Source: Brevibacillus fluminis (GTDB taxonomy: Bacteria > Bacillota > Bacilli > Brevibacillales > Brevibacillaceae). From it: a DNA stretch of 64,000 nucleotides. The notes under the pieces are model-generated. The model worked only from the letters and a program-made list of their open reading frames with translations, did not search any database and was not told the DNA's origin. Each line of letters starts with the position of its first letter. The stretch's first letter is position 1. The stretch lies in the NCBI RefSeq assembly GCF_003710825.1, contig NZ_RHHQ01000028.1, positions 1 through 64,000 of the forward strand, given 5' to 3'. The translations under genes and the position numbers were made by a program. Below are positions 25,433-33,963 of the stretch, one piece after another.

Positions 25433-25900
25433 ATGACATATAATCGACCACCGTTTCCACCTGGTGGTGGGGGAGGCGGGAGCCAGATGTTTCCGCCGGG
25501 AGGAAGTCAAATGTTTCCACCGGGAGGAAGTCAGATGTACCCCCCAGGAGGAAGTCAAATGTACCCCCCAGGAGGTAGCCAAATGTACCCGCCGGGAGGC
25601 AGCCAGATGTTCCCGCCGTCATCGCAGGGCGGGCAGCATCAGCACGGAGGGCCAGCAGGTCCGCCTCCTCATCGAACGCCACAACGTCCGCAGAATCAGC
25701 TGTATCGCGTCGATCCCGGAGCCATTGCCGGCTGCTTGCACCGTTACACGTATGTTTGGCTCGATAACGGGAGCCATTTCTGGTTTTATCCAACGTTTGT
25801 GGGTCGCACCTCCGTTTCCGGATTCCGTTGGCGGGGCCATTCGTGGATGTATTTTGGGATCGATCTCAACCGGATCGAAGCGTTTACCTGCCACTACTAA
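25433..25900 (+). CDS. PPGGSQM tandem-repeat protein, possibly spore- or surface-associated
   Basis: The 155-residue protein has an N-terminal block of five PPGGSQM[FY] octapeptides plus one degenerate copy, encoded by 24-bp tandem units at about 25470-25615, then a Gln/His/Pro linker. The C-terminal domain of about 60 residues is Trp/Tyr/Phe-rich (YTYVWLDNGSHFWFYPTFVG, then GFRWRGHSW and a final FTCHY). I recall this domain from small hypothetical proteins of spore-forming bacilli. GAAGGAG precedes the ATG. CATACACTT near 25393 loosely resembles a sporulation-sigma -10 box. No signal peptide is seen. Confidence 0.75.
   Translation: MTYNRPPFPPGGGGGGSQMFPPGGSQMFPPGGSQMYPPGGSQMYPPGGSQMYPPGGSQMFPPSSQGGQHQHGGPAGPPPHRTPQRPQNQLYRVDPGAIAGCLHRYTYVWLDNGSHFWFYPTFVGRTSVSGFRWRGHSWMYFGIDLNRIEAFTCHY
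25470..25615 (+). repeat. 24-bp tandem repeats encoding PPGGSQM[FY]
   Basis: Consecutive in-frame units differ mainly at third positions and at the F/Y codon. The copy number is likely variable between strains. Confidence 0.85.
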
Positions 25901-25925
25901 TGGCGCGGATTCCATGCTCATCAGC

Positions 25926-25954
25926 AAAAAGCCACCTTTTCGGGTGGCTTTTTG
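25926..25954. terminator. Bidirectional terminator
   Basis: AAAAGCCACC and GGGTGGCTTTTT between convergent genes. Confidence 0.85.
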
Positions 25955-25958
25955 GCAT

Positions 25959-27203
25959 TTATTCCGCAGCAATGGGCTGCGCCGGACATGATTCTTTCCC
26001 TTGGCGCTTTTCCCATAAGTGCTGTCCGCGGTGAAAGAACGGAAAGGCGAGAAAGGCAAGCAGCATCAGCACCCCGAATATGACCGGTCCTTGCCCGAAC
26101 CCGAACGCGTTGAGCAAAATGCCGCCGAGCCACGCCCCAGCGCTCTGGCCGATAAAGGCGAAGCCACTCGCGCCATAATACGCGCCGCGCAAGTGCTCAG
26201 GGGCGATTTCGCCGATCAGCACATCGCCGATGACAAAGCAGAGGATTTCGCCGATCGTAAACAACACCATCGAAAAAGCGAGCAAAACCATGTTGTCAAA
26301 CATCCCGAATCCAAACAAGCCGATGCCGAACAAGAGACAGCCCGCTTTCAGCGAAGTTAACGAGGAGAAGCGTTTCATCAGTTTAGCCAGGGGGAATTGA
26401 AACACCAGCACGGACAAGGTGTTGACGATAAACAGAAATGAGTAAGCCTCGACGCGATCGTTGCCGATGTATTGCGACAGCGTCGTATCCAGATGCGAGT
26501 AGGCACCTGCGACAAACACATTGCCAAGCAGGAAATAGCGAAAGACTTTATCGGTGAAGACGGTTTTGACCATCTGCCGGATCGGAATGGTGGTCGTTTT
26601 TTCCCGGAGCTGCTGGCGATACGTCAGCATGAAACAAACGATGACCGCCACGTAGACGACAGAGATCGCGCTGCTGACCAAAAACGGCAAAAATGAGGCG
26701 GACCCTCCGGCACCTAGCTTCAAGCCTAAAAGCGGGCCGATCGCACCGCCGATATTAATCGCGAAATAGCGTGCATGGAAGGCGTTCGCGCGTCGTTCCG
26801 GCGGTGTGACATCCGTGAGCAGCGCTCGCGCTGCCGGCTCGAATATGCTGCGGCACAACCCGTTTATTGCACTTAGCACAAAAAACAGCCAGGTTTCGTC
26901 TGCGAGTGCGAATCCGGCGAAGGCAAGGCTCCAAACCGCCATTGAGCCGATCATGACCGGATATCGCCCCAGTCGATCGGACAGGCCGCCAAAGAAGCTG
27001 CTCAACGTCCCGACGAAGAAGCTGACAGCCAGTATCGCGCCGATTGTGGCGGGATCAATTCCTTTCACCTTTCCCAAATAAATACCCAGAAAAGGAATCG
27101 TCATGAAAAAGCCAGTGCGCGACAAAAACGTGCCGAGAATAACACCCCACGCGACCGGATGAAATTGAAAAAATTCGCGTAAACGTGCAAGATTTATGCT
27201 CAT
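25959..27203 (-). CDS. MFS transporter divergent from an SgrR-like regulator
   Basis: The protein of about 414 residues has 12 predicted helices and the MFS motif GGLSDRLGRYPVMIG in loop 2-3. Its N-terminal half suits DHA1-type efflux pumps, including sugar efflux (SetA) and drug pumps. GGAGG lies upstream of both a TTG at 27206 and the ATG at 27203. The neighbouring regulator gene is transcribed divergently and the two starts lie within about 70 nt. That is the same layout as sgrR next to the setA operon in enteric bacteria, so the pump is probably the regulator's target. Substrate unknown. Confidence 0.85.
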   Translation of the reverse strand: MSINLARLREFFQFHPVAWGVILGTFLSRTGFFMTIPFLGIYLGKVKGIDPATIGAILAVSFFVGTLSSFFGGLSDRLGRYPVMIGSMAVWSLAFAGFALADETWLFFVLSAINGLCRSIFEPAARALLTDVTPPERRANAFHARYFAINIGGAIGPLLGLKLGAGGSASFLPFLVSSAISVVYVAVIVCFMLTYRQQLREKTTTIPIRQMVKTVFTDKVFRYFLLGNVFVAGAYSHLDTTLSQYIGNDRVEAYSFLFIVNTLSVLVFQFPLAKLMKRFSSLTSLKAGCLLFGIGLFGFGMFDNMVLLAFSMVLFTIGEILCFVIGDVLIGEIAPEHLRGAYYGASGFAFIGQSAGAWLGGILLNAFGFGQGPVIFGVLMLLAFLAFPFFHRGQHLWEKRQGKESCPAQPIAAE

Positions 27204-27270
27204 CAACGATCAACCTCCCTCAAGGGAACTATGGTTTCATTATAGCTATCCAAAAAGGGACAAAAAGTGT

Positions 27271-29148
27271 ATGATTCGATTACAATTGTTCACCTTTTAC
27301 GGGAAGGAAGGGGGAGTCGCTGTGCAGACGGTTTTGCATTTTTTGGAGCTGCATCACTGTTTGAGGCATCATGAGATCAACACGCCCATCAAGATAACGG
27401 TTGAGAAGCTTGCCGGAGTCTGGCACTGTACGCCCCGCTATGTGAAAGCGATGATTCGCAAGCTGTGCGAGCTGGGCTGGATCGAATGGCAGGCAGGAGT
27501 GGGCCGCGGCAATCATTCGGTACTGACGCTATGCATCGACTCCGACGGCATCCTTCAGGACGAGGTGAAGGAACGGATGGAGCGGGGCGATGTCAAAGAT
27601 GCGATGGAGCTGATGAGCCGTTTCGGAGGGGCGAGCGTCAAGGAACATGTGATGAGCTGGCTATCGGAAGGGATGGGCTTTACCACCAAAACGGTCTCGG
27701 ATCGACTGCAAGATACGTTGCGGCTCCCGGTGTACCGCACGATTTTGACCCTCGACCCCGCACAGCTTTATTACTCGTTTGATTCCCATATCGCCGCACA
27801 AATTTTTAATACCTTGGTCGAATATGACAAAGCGACGCGGACAATCACCCCGTGCCTCGCCCATGCCTGGGAGAGTCAGCAACAGGCCAGGGAGTGGATC
27901 TTTCATTTGCGCAAAGGCATCATGTTTCACCACGGCAGGGAGCTCACGGCCCGCGATGTTGTCTTTTCGCTCGATCGGTTTCGGCAAAATCCTGCTTTGT
28001 CGCAATCCGGGTGGCTGTTTCAAGGGATCGAAGAGCTTGAGGCGATCGACCATGTGACGGTGCGCATTCGGCTGCGTGAGTCCGATTATTTGTTTCTCCA
28101 TGCGTTGAGCACGGTGTATGCCAGCATTCTCCCCGAGGAGGTTGTTCGGCAGCAGGCTGATGAGTTTGCCAGTAATCCGGTGGGGACAGGACCGTTTCGG
28201 CTGGTGCGATTCAACGAGGGGGTCTGCATTCTCGAAGCTTTTCCGCTTCACTTTCGGGGGAGGCCGCATCTCGACCGTGTGGAAATCCTCATTTTCCCCG
28301 ACATGGAGGAAGGCTGCTTAAAAGAGCCGGATTGGACATCCGTCATGGCATCAGACGGCGATACAACCGGTCAGCAGCAGGAGCCTGATATAAGCGCGGA
28401 AACGGATTGGTGTGACATCGAGACGCTGTACTCTTGCTGCAGTTTGCTGGTTTTCAACCAGTGGAAAACCGGCCCGCAAAACCATCCTAAGTTCCGGCAG
28501 GCGCTCAATCTGATGCTGGATCGGCAGCAACTGGTTGCAGATTTGCGGTCAGACATGCGCATTCCCGCGAGTGGCTTCCATTCTCAATTGCCGAATCAGG
28601 TGGATCAGGCAAAGGCGAGTCCAGAGGAGATCAAAGCACTGCTTGAGGAGAGTGGGTACGGCGGAGAAATCGTGCACATGACCTCCAATTCATTTCATGA
28701 AGCGGAAGCCGCGTGGATCAAGGACCGATGCGCTTCGTACGGAGTGAATCTGGAGGTCGTCATTGAAAATATCATTCCCGGCGTGAACGACCAATCCGTG
28801 GAAATGCAGTTTGACTGTCGGCTGTTCGGCTACATTTTCAACCATGATGAAATCACGGAGCTGGAGCTGTACGTACAGCCGAATTATTTGCTGGCGGCAT
28901 TTGATGAGTATTTTGCCGCTTTCGTCAAGGAGACGGTGCAAGCGATCAGGCGGGAACCGGATGCGAGCGAACGCCAGCGCAAGTTCGACATGCTGGAGGA
29001 GCAGATCAAGGAGTCGAACTCGATTCTGATTTTGCTCCATAAAAAGAGCAATACATGTTTCCATAAATCGGTTCGCGGGGTTACCTTGAACGCGTTCGGA
29101 TGGTTGGATTTCTATAAGATTTGGTTTCAGCGGTATTCGAATGGTTGA
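27271..29148 (+). CDS. SgrR-like transcriptional regulator (HTH plus solute-binding family 5 domain)
   Basis: The protein of about 625 residues has an N-terminal winged-helix region of about 110 residues (ITVEKLAGVWHCTPRYVKAM then IRKLCELGWIEW), then a full cytosolic copy of the periplasmic solute-binding family 5 fold (PAQLYYSFDSHIAAQIFNTL, then WIFHLRKGIMFHHGRELTAR and GTGPFRLVRF). It has no signal peptide, so it senses a ligand inside the cell, as SgrR does. The frame extends up to 27196, but that part lies under the divergent gene's start; ATG 27271 follows AAGGGA. It probably controls the MFS pump. Confidence 0.88.
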   Translation: MIRLQLFTFYGKEGGVAVQTVLHFLELHHCLRHHEINTPIKITVEKLAGVWHCTPRYVKAMIRKLCELGWIEWQAGVGRGNHSVLTLCIDSDGILQDEVKERMERGDVKDAMELMSRFGGASVKEHVMSWLSEGMGFTTKTVSDRLQDTLRLPVYRTILTLDPAQLYYSFDSHIAAQIFNTLVEYDKATRTITPCLAHAWESQQQAREWIFHLRKGIMFHHGRELTARDVVFSLDRFRQNPALSQSGWLFQGIEELEAIDHVTVRIRLRESDYLFLHALSTVYASILPEEVVRQQADEFASNPVGTGPFRLVRFNEGVCILEAFPLHFRGRPHLDRVEILIFPDMEEGCLKEPDWTSVMASDGDTTGQQQEPDISAETDWCDIETLYSCCSLLVFNQWKTGPQNHPKFRQALNLMLDRQQLVADLRSDMRIPASGFHSQLPNQVDQAKASPEEIKALLEESGYGGEIVHMTSNSFHEAEAAWIKDRCASYGVNLEVVIENIIPGVNDQSVEMQFDCRLFGYIFNHDEITELELYVQPNYLLAAFDEYFAAFVKETVQAIRREPDASERQRKFDMLEEQIKESNSILILLHKKSNTCFHKSVRGVTLNAFGWLDFYKIWFQRYSNG

Positions 29149-29155
29149 TAGATGA

Positions 29156-29184
29156 GAAAAGCCACGCAACGGTGGCTTTTTTTG
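29156..29184. terminator. Terminator between convergent genes
   Basis: AAAAGCCAC and GTGGCTTTTTTT; usable on both strands. Confidence 0.85.
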
Positions 29185-29207
29185 CTGTGTGCCGATGTTT
29201 TCCCCGA

Positions 29208-30383
29208 TCAACTCCTTGCTTGTGAGGCCAATGCCGCTTTTTTACGGATGGATACCGTCCCGACAGCCGCTGCAAAGCCAAGTGCCACTAACATTCCGGC
29301 CAGCCACGGATTATACAGCACGGTCGAGGTCTCATTCGCCAAGAGTCCGCCCATCCCCGCGCCAACCGCCAATCCTACATGCACGACGGAGGTGTTGATG
29401 CCGAGGAGGAGATTGGCTGACTGCGGGGCCAGCTGAATGTAAAACGTCTGAATCGCAGGTGCGGTCGCAAACATGGCAAACACCATAACGGCGATCAATG
29501 CGAGATCAATGGCGACAGAAGCGGTAAAGGCGGGGAGCAGCGAGACCGAGGCGGCATGAACAGCCAAACCGGCAAAAATCAAGCGGCTTGCCCCCCATTT
29601 ATCGACCAGCGATCCGCCCAACCGGGAACCGATGACTCCAAAGACACCGAGCGCAAGAATCGTCATTCCGATTTCCGCTGTTTTCAAATGCAGAATCGTC
29701 TGCAAAAATGGAGTCAGATACGTATACATGATCGAGGTACCGGTCTCACGGAAAAAGGTGAGAAAGAGGCCGCCGATGATGATGGGATTGCCAAGCAGCC
29801 GGATTTGCTGGCGGAATGAAACGGGAGCATCCCCTTCAATGTCAGGCAAATAGCGAATCAAGGTGAACAAAATCAACAGGCTAAACAGCGCGAGGAGCAG
29901 AAAGATCGTCTGCCAGGAGAAAGATGCCGTAATCGCGATGCCGATCGGCACGCCGACAATCATGGCGCTGCTGAATCCAAGGATAACGGTCCCGATGGCG
30001 CTTCCGGTTTTTTCTGTGGGGACCAGTTTGGCCACAGAGCTAAAGGTAACGACGAGGAACACTCCTGAGCTCACGCCGAGAATGAGACGCGAAAGCAGCA
30101 AAAGCCAATAGTGCGCACTTGCAAAGGCGACGAGGCTTCCTGCGATGAACACGATCAGTGCCCCCGTGAGAACGCGTTTTTGCCCGATGCGGGAAGTAAG
30201 CGTGACGACGATCGGAGTGCCGATGGCGAACGCGAGCGAGTAAGAAGTGATCAGCTGGCCAGCAGCGCCGAGTGAAATGTGCAAGTCATCCGCAATAGCG
30301 GTGAGGATCCCGGCGATGATCAGCTCCGAGGTTGCCGTTAAAAAAACGCCAGTGGTCAGGAGGTAAATGAAAAGACGATTCAC
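29208..30383 (-). CDS. MFS efflux transporter (AraJ/PbuE-like DHA1)
   Basis: The protein of about 391 residues has 12 predicted helices. Helix 1 carries the DHA1 pattern TGVFLTATSELIIAGILTAI, loop 2-3 has TSRIGQKRVLTGA, and helix 5 has the GFSSAMIVGVPIG antiporter motif. Relatives export purines, arabinose or drugs. GTG 30383 lies 9 nt after AAAGGG; an ATG at 30392 directly abuts that site and is less likely. It is divergent from an HxlR-type repressor, the common arrangement for stress- or drug-induced pumps. Confidence 0.85.
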   Translation of the reverse strand: MNRLFIYLLTTGVFLTATSELIIAGILTAIADDLHISLGAAGQLITSYSLAFAIGTPIVVTLTSRIGQKRVLTGALIVFIAGSLVAFASAHYWLLLLSRLILGVSSGVFLVVTFSSVAKLVPTEKTGSAIGTVILGFSSAMIVGVPIGIAITASFSWQTIFLLLALFSLLILFTLIRYLPDIEGDAPVSFRQQIRLLGNPIIIGGLFLTFFRETGTSIMYTYLTPFLQTILHLKTAEIGMTILALGVFGVIGSRLGGSLVDKWGASRLIFAGLAVHAASVSLLPAFTASVAIDLALIAVMVFAMFATAPAIQTFYIQLAPQSANLLLGINTSVVHVGLAVGAGMGGLLANETSTVLYNPWLAGMLVALGFAAAVGTVSIRKKAALASQARS

Positions 30384-30557
30384 AATGGTCATCCCTTTCG
30401 AGTGGAGTGGCGGCCTCCCACGGTGGCGAACCGAGAGGACACCTGCTGTAATTTGGATTATAATAAAGCTGCTATATTTAAGTAAGAAGACAATTCATTT
30501 TGATATTATCCGTTTATTTTGACTAACTAACAAAAAGTAAGTAAAGGAGTGAAGAGG

Positions 30558-30914
30558 ATGGAAAATGAAGTGGAATGGGAAAAAGACGGCGAGAACCACT
30601 CGAACATTTGCGAGGTGCTGCAAATACTTGGGGCTAAGTGGAGCTTCATGGTCATCGCTGAGCTGTCAAAAGGGCCGCAGCGATTCAAGCAGCTTCTCCG
30701 TAATGTCGCGATCGTCAAGACGCAATCGCTGACGGATACATTGCGCCATTTGGAGAAAACAGGCATCGTCCGCCGCGAAGTGTTTCCGACCGTGCCGGTG
30801 ACGGTGGAGTATTCCTTGACGGACAAAGGCATGGATTTTCAGACAGCATTGCGCGAAATGGAAAAGTGGGCAGCAAGGTGGAAGGGAATCGAAAAAGCCA
30901 GTCAATCTTCTTGA
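30558..30914 (+). CDS. HxlR family transcriptional regulator
   Basis: The protein of about 118 residues is a typical single-domain HxlR winged helix: NICEVLQILGAKWSFMVIAE, then GPQRFKQLLRNV, SLTDTLRHLEKTGIVRREVF and VEYSLTDKG. Members include Cys-based sensors of quinones and aldehydes; here one Cys near the N-terminus (in SNICEV) is conserved with YodB/HypR-type proteins. ATG 30558 lies 8 nt after AAAGGAG. It is probably the repressor of the divergent MFS pump. Confidence 0.9.
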   Translation: MENEVEWEKDGENHSNICEVLQILGAKWSFMVIAELSKGPQRFKQLLRNVAIVKTQSLTDTLRHLEKTGIVRREVFPTVPVTVEYSLTDKGMDFQTALREMEKWAARWKGIEKASQSS

Positions 30915-30934
30915 TGGAGATGGCTGGCTTTTTC
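30892..30934 (+). terminator. Terminator overlapping the 3' end of the HxlR gene
   Basis: AAAAAGCCAG and CTGGCTTTTT; the left arm lies within the last codons of the gene. Confidence 0.75.
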
Positions 30935-30963
30935 TTTACAAAATATGGATACCTGTGTTATTT
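30935..30963 (+). promoter_or_regulatory. Promoter of the TetR-DUF3995 operon
   Basis: TTTACA, a 17-bp spacer and TTATTT. Confidence 0.55.
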
Positions 30964-30965
30964 TC

Positions 30966-30981
30966 TGTACGTAAGCGTACA
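30966..30981. promoter_or_regulatory. TetR operator TGTACGTAAGCGTACA
   Basis: Six-base arms TGTACG/CGTACA around TAAG, placed over the expected transcript start and 30 nt before the TetR gene. Likely autoregulatory. Confidence 0.7.
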
Positions 30982-31011
30982 AAAGAATTAAGTAAGGGGA
31001 AAGGAACAAGC

Positions 31012-31575
31012 ATGCCCAAAATTATTGCAACTGAAGAAGAATGGGTCCGGCTTGGCGTTGCGTACTTCTCGACAGGCGGGGAAGAAGCGCTCGTGATCGA
31101 AAAAATGGCCAAGCAGCTTGCCTGCAGCAAGAGCAGCTTTTACTGGTATTTCAAAAATCGGGAGAGCTTCATTGGGAAGATCATCGGCTACTGGCAGCGG
31201 CAGGCGACAGAGCTCGTGATTGAAAGCGTGGAGAACAACGCGAACGCCGAGCAAAAAATCCGCGCGCTGCTTGCGGCCATGTTCGCCGATAAGTCGGGAA
31301 ACGACTTCATGTTTTACATCAGGCGATTGGGTCAGCGGGAAGCGGCTTATGGACGTGTTCTGCAAGCGATCGAGCAGAAGCGGATGGATTACATGGCGGC
31401 CTTGCTGCAGGCGAAAGGATACTGCGAACGCACTTCCCGCGAGAAGGCGGAGCTCATCTACCACTGCTATTTGGGCTGGCTGGAACGCAACAAATACACG
31501 GAGGTGACGGAGTTGGAGACGATGCAGCAAGTGGAGCTGATTTATGCGCAGCTTCTAAACGCGGAGAGGGGATGA
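31012..31575 (+). CDS. TetR family transcriptional regulator
   Basis: The protein of about 187 residues has a TetR-type helix-turn-helix (ALVIEKMAKQLACSKSSFYW then YFKNRESF) and a helical C-terminal domain. ATG 31012 lies 7 nt after AAAGGAAC; the longer frame starts within the promoter region. Its stop codon overlaps the start of the next gene (ATGA), so the regulator and the DUF3995 membrane protein are co-translated and are presumably repressor and target. Confidence 0.88.
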   Translation: MPKIIATEEEWVRLGVAYFSTGGEEALVIEKMAKQLACSKSSFYWYFKNRESFIGKIIGYWQRQATELVIESVENNANAEQKIRALLAAMFADKSGNDFMFYIRRLGQREAAYGRVLQAIEQKRMDYMAALLQAKGYCERTSREKAELIYHCYLGWLERNKYTEVTELETMQQVELIYAQLLNAERG

Positions 31576-32003
31576 ACCGGATGACGCTGTTTTTCGCGTG
31601 GATCGTCAGCGGTCTGTTGACGGTGATTGGAATCATGCATGTGTATTGGTGTTTTGGCGGCAAGACCGGGACAAAGCAGGTGATCCCGACCAAGAACGGC
31701 CAACCGCTGTTCAAGCCGGGTAAAATCGGCACGGCGATCGTTGCGCTTTTGGCATGGGTTGGCGCGTTTTTGCTGCTTGTCCAGGCTCATGTGCTCGAGG
31801 TGGCCCTTCCAGCTTGGATTCCAACCTGGATTTGCTGGGCGATGGTGGTTGCGCTCTATATCCGGGTAATCGGCGACTTTCGCTTTATCGGCATTTCAAA
31901 ACGATACAAGACCTCGCTTTTTGCCAAATACGATTCAATGATCTACGTCCCGCTGTGCTTCACGATGGCCAGCTTGGCTTTGATCGTCATGCTGCGCACA
32001 TGA
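31572..32003 (+). CDS. DUF3995 integral membrane protein
   Basis: The 143-residue protein has four hydrophobic segments and the DUF3995 hallmarks: GIMHVYWCFGG in helix 1, IPTKNGQPLFKPGKIGT in the first loop, and YIRVIGDFRFIGISKRYKTS before the last helix. Function of the family is unknown. Its coupling to a TetR repressor with its own operator suggests that it is induced by a small molecule, possibly for membrane protection or export (inference). Confidence 0.85.
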   Translation: MNRMTLFFAWIVSGLLTVIGIMHVYWCFGGKTGTKQVIPTKNGQPLFKPGKIGTAIVALLAWVGAFLLLVQAHVLEVALPAWIPTWICWAMVVALYIRVIGDFRFIGISKRYKTSLFAKYDSMIYVPLCFTMASLALIVMLRT

Positions 32004-32038
32004 AAAATCGCCCGATCAGTCTGCGGTCGATCGGGCGA
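32002..32038 (-). terminator. Terminator of the LysR gene
   Basis: TCGCCCGATC and GATCGGGCGA form a perfect 10-bp stem, with a T run on the minus strand. The LysR stop codon lies in the loop-proximal part. Confidence 0.75.
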
Positions 32039-32918
32039 CAGTCGCGTGGTTACTTTTCTCTTTGGCGGCAAATACGCTTTGCGCATGCAAAATAAATTCG
32101 GCGGTCATGGGGGAGACGGTCTGCAAATCGCGGACGGCCATGACCAGCTCTCGGGAGATTGCGGGGCGGAGCGGAATCGGGGCGACTTTTGGCAAACGAT
32201 CCGGCATGTACAGCTCCGGCAAAATCGTCACGCCCACCCATTCCTGCACCATGGCGAGGATGGTGCCCGCATCGCGTACTTCAAAGGTGCTGACAGGGAC
32301 GATCCCGTTCTCATGGAGCAGCTTTTTCATGCAATCATCTTTCAGCATGATGAAGCATTTGTCGGCAATCTGCTCGAAAGAAAGGGCAGCTTCCGTGCGA
32401 AGCGGATGATCGTCGGGAACGACAACCAACATTTCATCGCGGACGAGTGGAAAGACGTGCACGTCTTTTTCCGGATGGATCGTAAAGCCGACATCCACGA
32501 CCGAACCGGCGAGCCAATGGTTCACCTCGGCATGCTCGCCCTCAAACAGGACGATCTCCACCTGCGGGTACCGTTTGCGGAAAGAGCCGATCAATCCGGG
32601 CAAGATCCGATTCGATACGCTATGAATGGAGCCGATGCGCAAGGTGCCTGTTTCGATACCTTGATAAGCGTCGGCTTCTTCCTTCATGCAGCTGGTGATG
32701 CGCAAAATTTCCCGCGCATGCTGCAGCATCCGCTCGCCGATGCTGGTGATGGCAATGCCGCTCCGACTCCGACTGAACAGTGTAATACCAAGCTCATCCT
32801 CCAGCGAGCGAATCATCTGGGAAACGGCCGATTGGGTGAATCCCAAAGCTTCCGCGGCCCTCGTGAAATTCCGCGTTTCCGCCACCGTAATAAACACATG
32901 CAGCTGGGTGTGTGTCAT
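32016..32918 (-). CDS. LysR family transcriptional regulator
   Basis: The 300-residue protein has the LysR helix-turn-helix (LHVFITVAETRNFTRAAEAL, then GFTQSAVSQMIRSLEDELGI) and a two-subdomain effector-binding part (GTLRIGSIHSVSNRILPGLI). Ligand unknown. It is divergent from the SagB-type nitroreductase at 33048, with a palindrome between them, so that gene is its likely target. AAGGAGGGG precedes the ATG. Confidence 0.9.
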   Translation of the reverse strand: MTHTQLHVFITVAETRNFTRAAEALGFTQSAVSQMIRSLEDELGITLFSRSRSGIAITSIGERMLQHAREILRITSCMKEEADAYQGIETGTLRIGSIHSVSNRILPGLIGSFRKRYPQVEIVLFEGEHAEVNHWLAGSVVDVGFTIHPEKDVHVFPLVRDEMLVVVPDDHPLRTEAALSFEQIADKCFIMLKDDCMKKLLHENGIVPVSTFEVRDAGTILAMVQEWVGVTILPELYMPDRLPKVAPIPLRPAISRELVMAVRDLQTVSPMTAEFILHAQSVFAAKEKSNHATVARSTAD

Positions 32919-32933
32919 CCTTCCCCTCCTTGC

Positions 32934-32949
32934 ATTAGTAAAAACTAAT
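32934..32949. promoter_or_regulatory. LysR-type box ATTAGTAAAAACTAAT
   Basis: Perfect inverted arms with the T-N11-A form, 15 nt upstream of the LysR start and in the divergent promoter region. Confidence 0.6.
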
Positions 32950-33047
32950 CAATAGTATCACGAAACGTCGTTTTACTGATTATATCACAGTTCGTATACT
33001 TGGTTCTGTCAACGGCTTCAAACCGTGAAAACAGGAGGAGAGAGAAC

Positions 33048-33830
33048 ATGCATCCGGATTGGCAAAAAATTTGCAACGATTATCTGCAGGCAACATCCTA
33101 TGCGATCGGCGATTTGGAGGAGGGCTGGGCAGCCAAGTTTGACTTTTCCAAGCGCGTTCCGACTTATTTGCGGTACCCGGAGGCCAAGCTGCGCATTCCA
33201 CTTGGCAAACCTGACTTTCCAGCATCACCTGATATGTGGGAGCTAGTACAAAACCGCCGGGTGCGACGCAACTTTCTCAATCAACCGCTCACGTTAAATG
33301 AGCTGAACATTTTGCTGTGGGGCACCCAGGGCATCACGGCTGACATGGGCGACTACCAGCTTCGCACGACTTCTTCGGCCGGAGCCTTGTATCCGATCGA
33401 AACGTATCTGTTCATCAACAATGTGGAGGGCGTGGAAAAAGGGCTGTACCATCTTGATGTTGAGGAATGGTGCCTGGAGGGGCTGAAGCTGGAGGATGTG
33501 TCCGAAATCGCGTATTTGTTTACGGAAAAACAGGAAATGGCTCGTCGGGCTGCCGTCAATTTTGTCTGGACAGCAGTCGTCGAACGGACGAGACAAAAAT
33601 ACAAGGAACGCGCGTATCGCTATATTTTGTGGGAGGCAGGCTATGTCGCGCAAAATCTCCATGTCGCGGCAAACGGCTTGGGACTTGGCGTCTGCTCGAT
33701 CGGTCATTGGTTTGATAAAGAGATGAACGAGTATCTCGGAATCGATGGCAGTGAGCATCTCTCGGTTCAGATGGCTTCGGTAGGAAAAGTTGAAGGGATC
33801 GACTGGCTGCACGATCGCCGACCGTCGTAA
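33048..33830 (+). CDS. SagB/ThcOx-type nitroreductase-family oxidoreductase
   Basis: The 260-residue protein contains the FMN-binding nitroreductase fold in its SagB-type form: NRRVRRNF, LNELNILLWGTQGIT, RTTSSAGALYPIETYLFINN, and the C-terminal AGYVAQNLHVAANGLGLGVC then SIG. SagB enzymes oxidise azolines in peptide modification, but many stand-alone members reduce unknown compounds. No YcaO or precursor peptide gene is nearby, so a RiPP role is not supported. ATG 33048 follows GAGGAGAGAGAAC. Likely regulated by the divergent LysR. Confidence 0.85.
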   Translation: MHPDWQKICNDYLQATSYAIGDLEEGWAAKFDFSKRVPTYLRYPEAKLRIPLGKPDFPASPDMWELVQNRRVRRNFLNQPLTLNELNILLWGTQGITADMGDYQLRTTSSAGALYPIETYLFINNVEGVEKGLYHLDVEEWCLEGLKLEDVSEIAYLFTEKQEMARRAAVNFVWTAVVERTRQKYKERAYRYILWEAGYVAQNLHVAANGLGLGVCSIGHWFDKEMNEYLGIDGSEHLSVQMASVGKVEGIDWLHDRRPS

Positions 33831-33963
33831 AGAAGAGCTGCCCCGGTCCTATGAAACCAAAGCAACCAGCGAAGCTGCAAATCGATAGAGGGTTTTGGCT
33901 AGTAAAAAGGAAACTAGTAGGAAACCGGCGGCTTTGCTGCCCATCACTGATGGAGGTGGCTGA

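Noticed and set aside
25470..25615. Short regular repeats that could suggest a CRISPR array
   Set aside because: Units are contiguous, without spacers, and in frame within a protein gene.
33048..33830. RiPP biosynthesis cluster based on the SagB-type gene
   Set aside because: No YcaO, precursor peptide, leader peptidase or exporter is adjacent.
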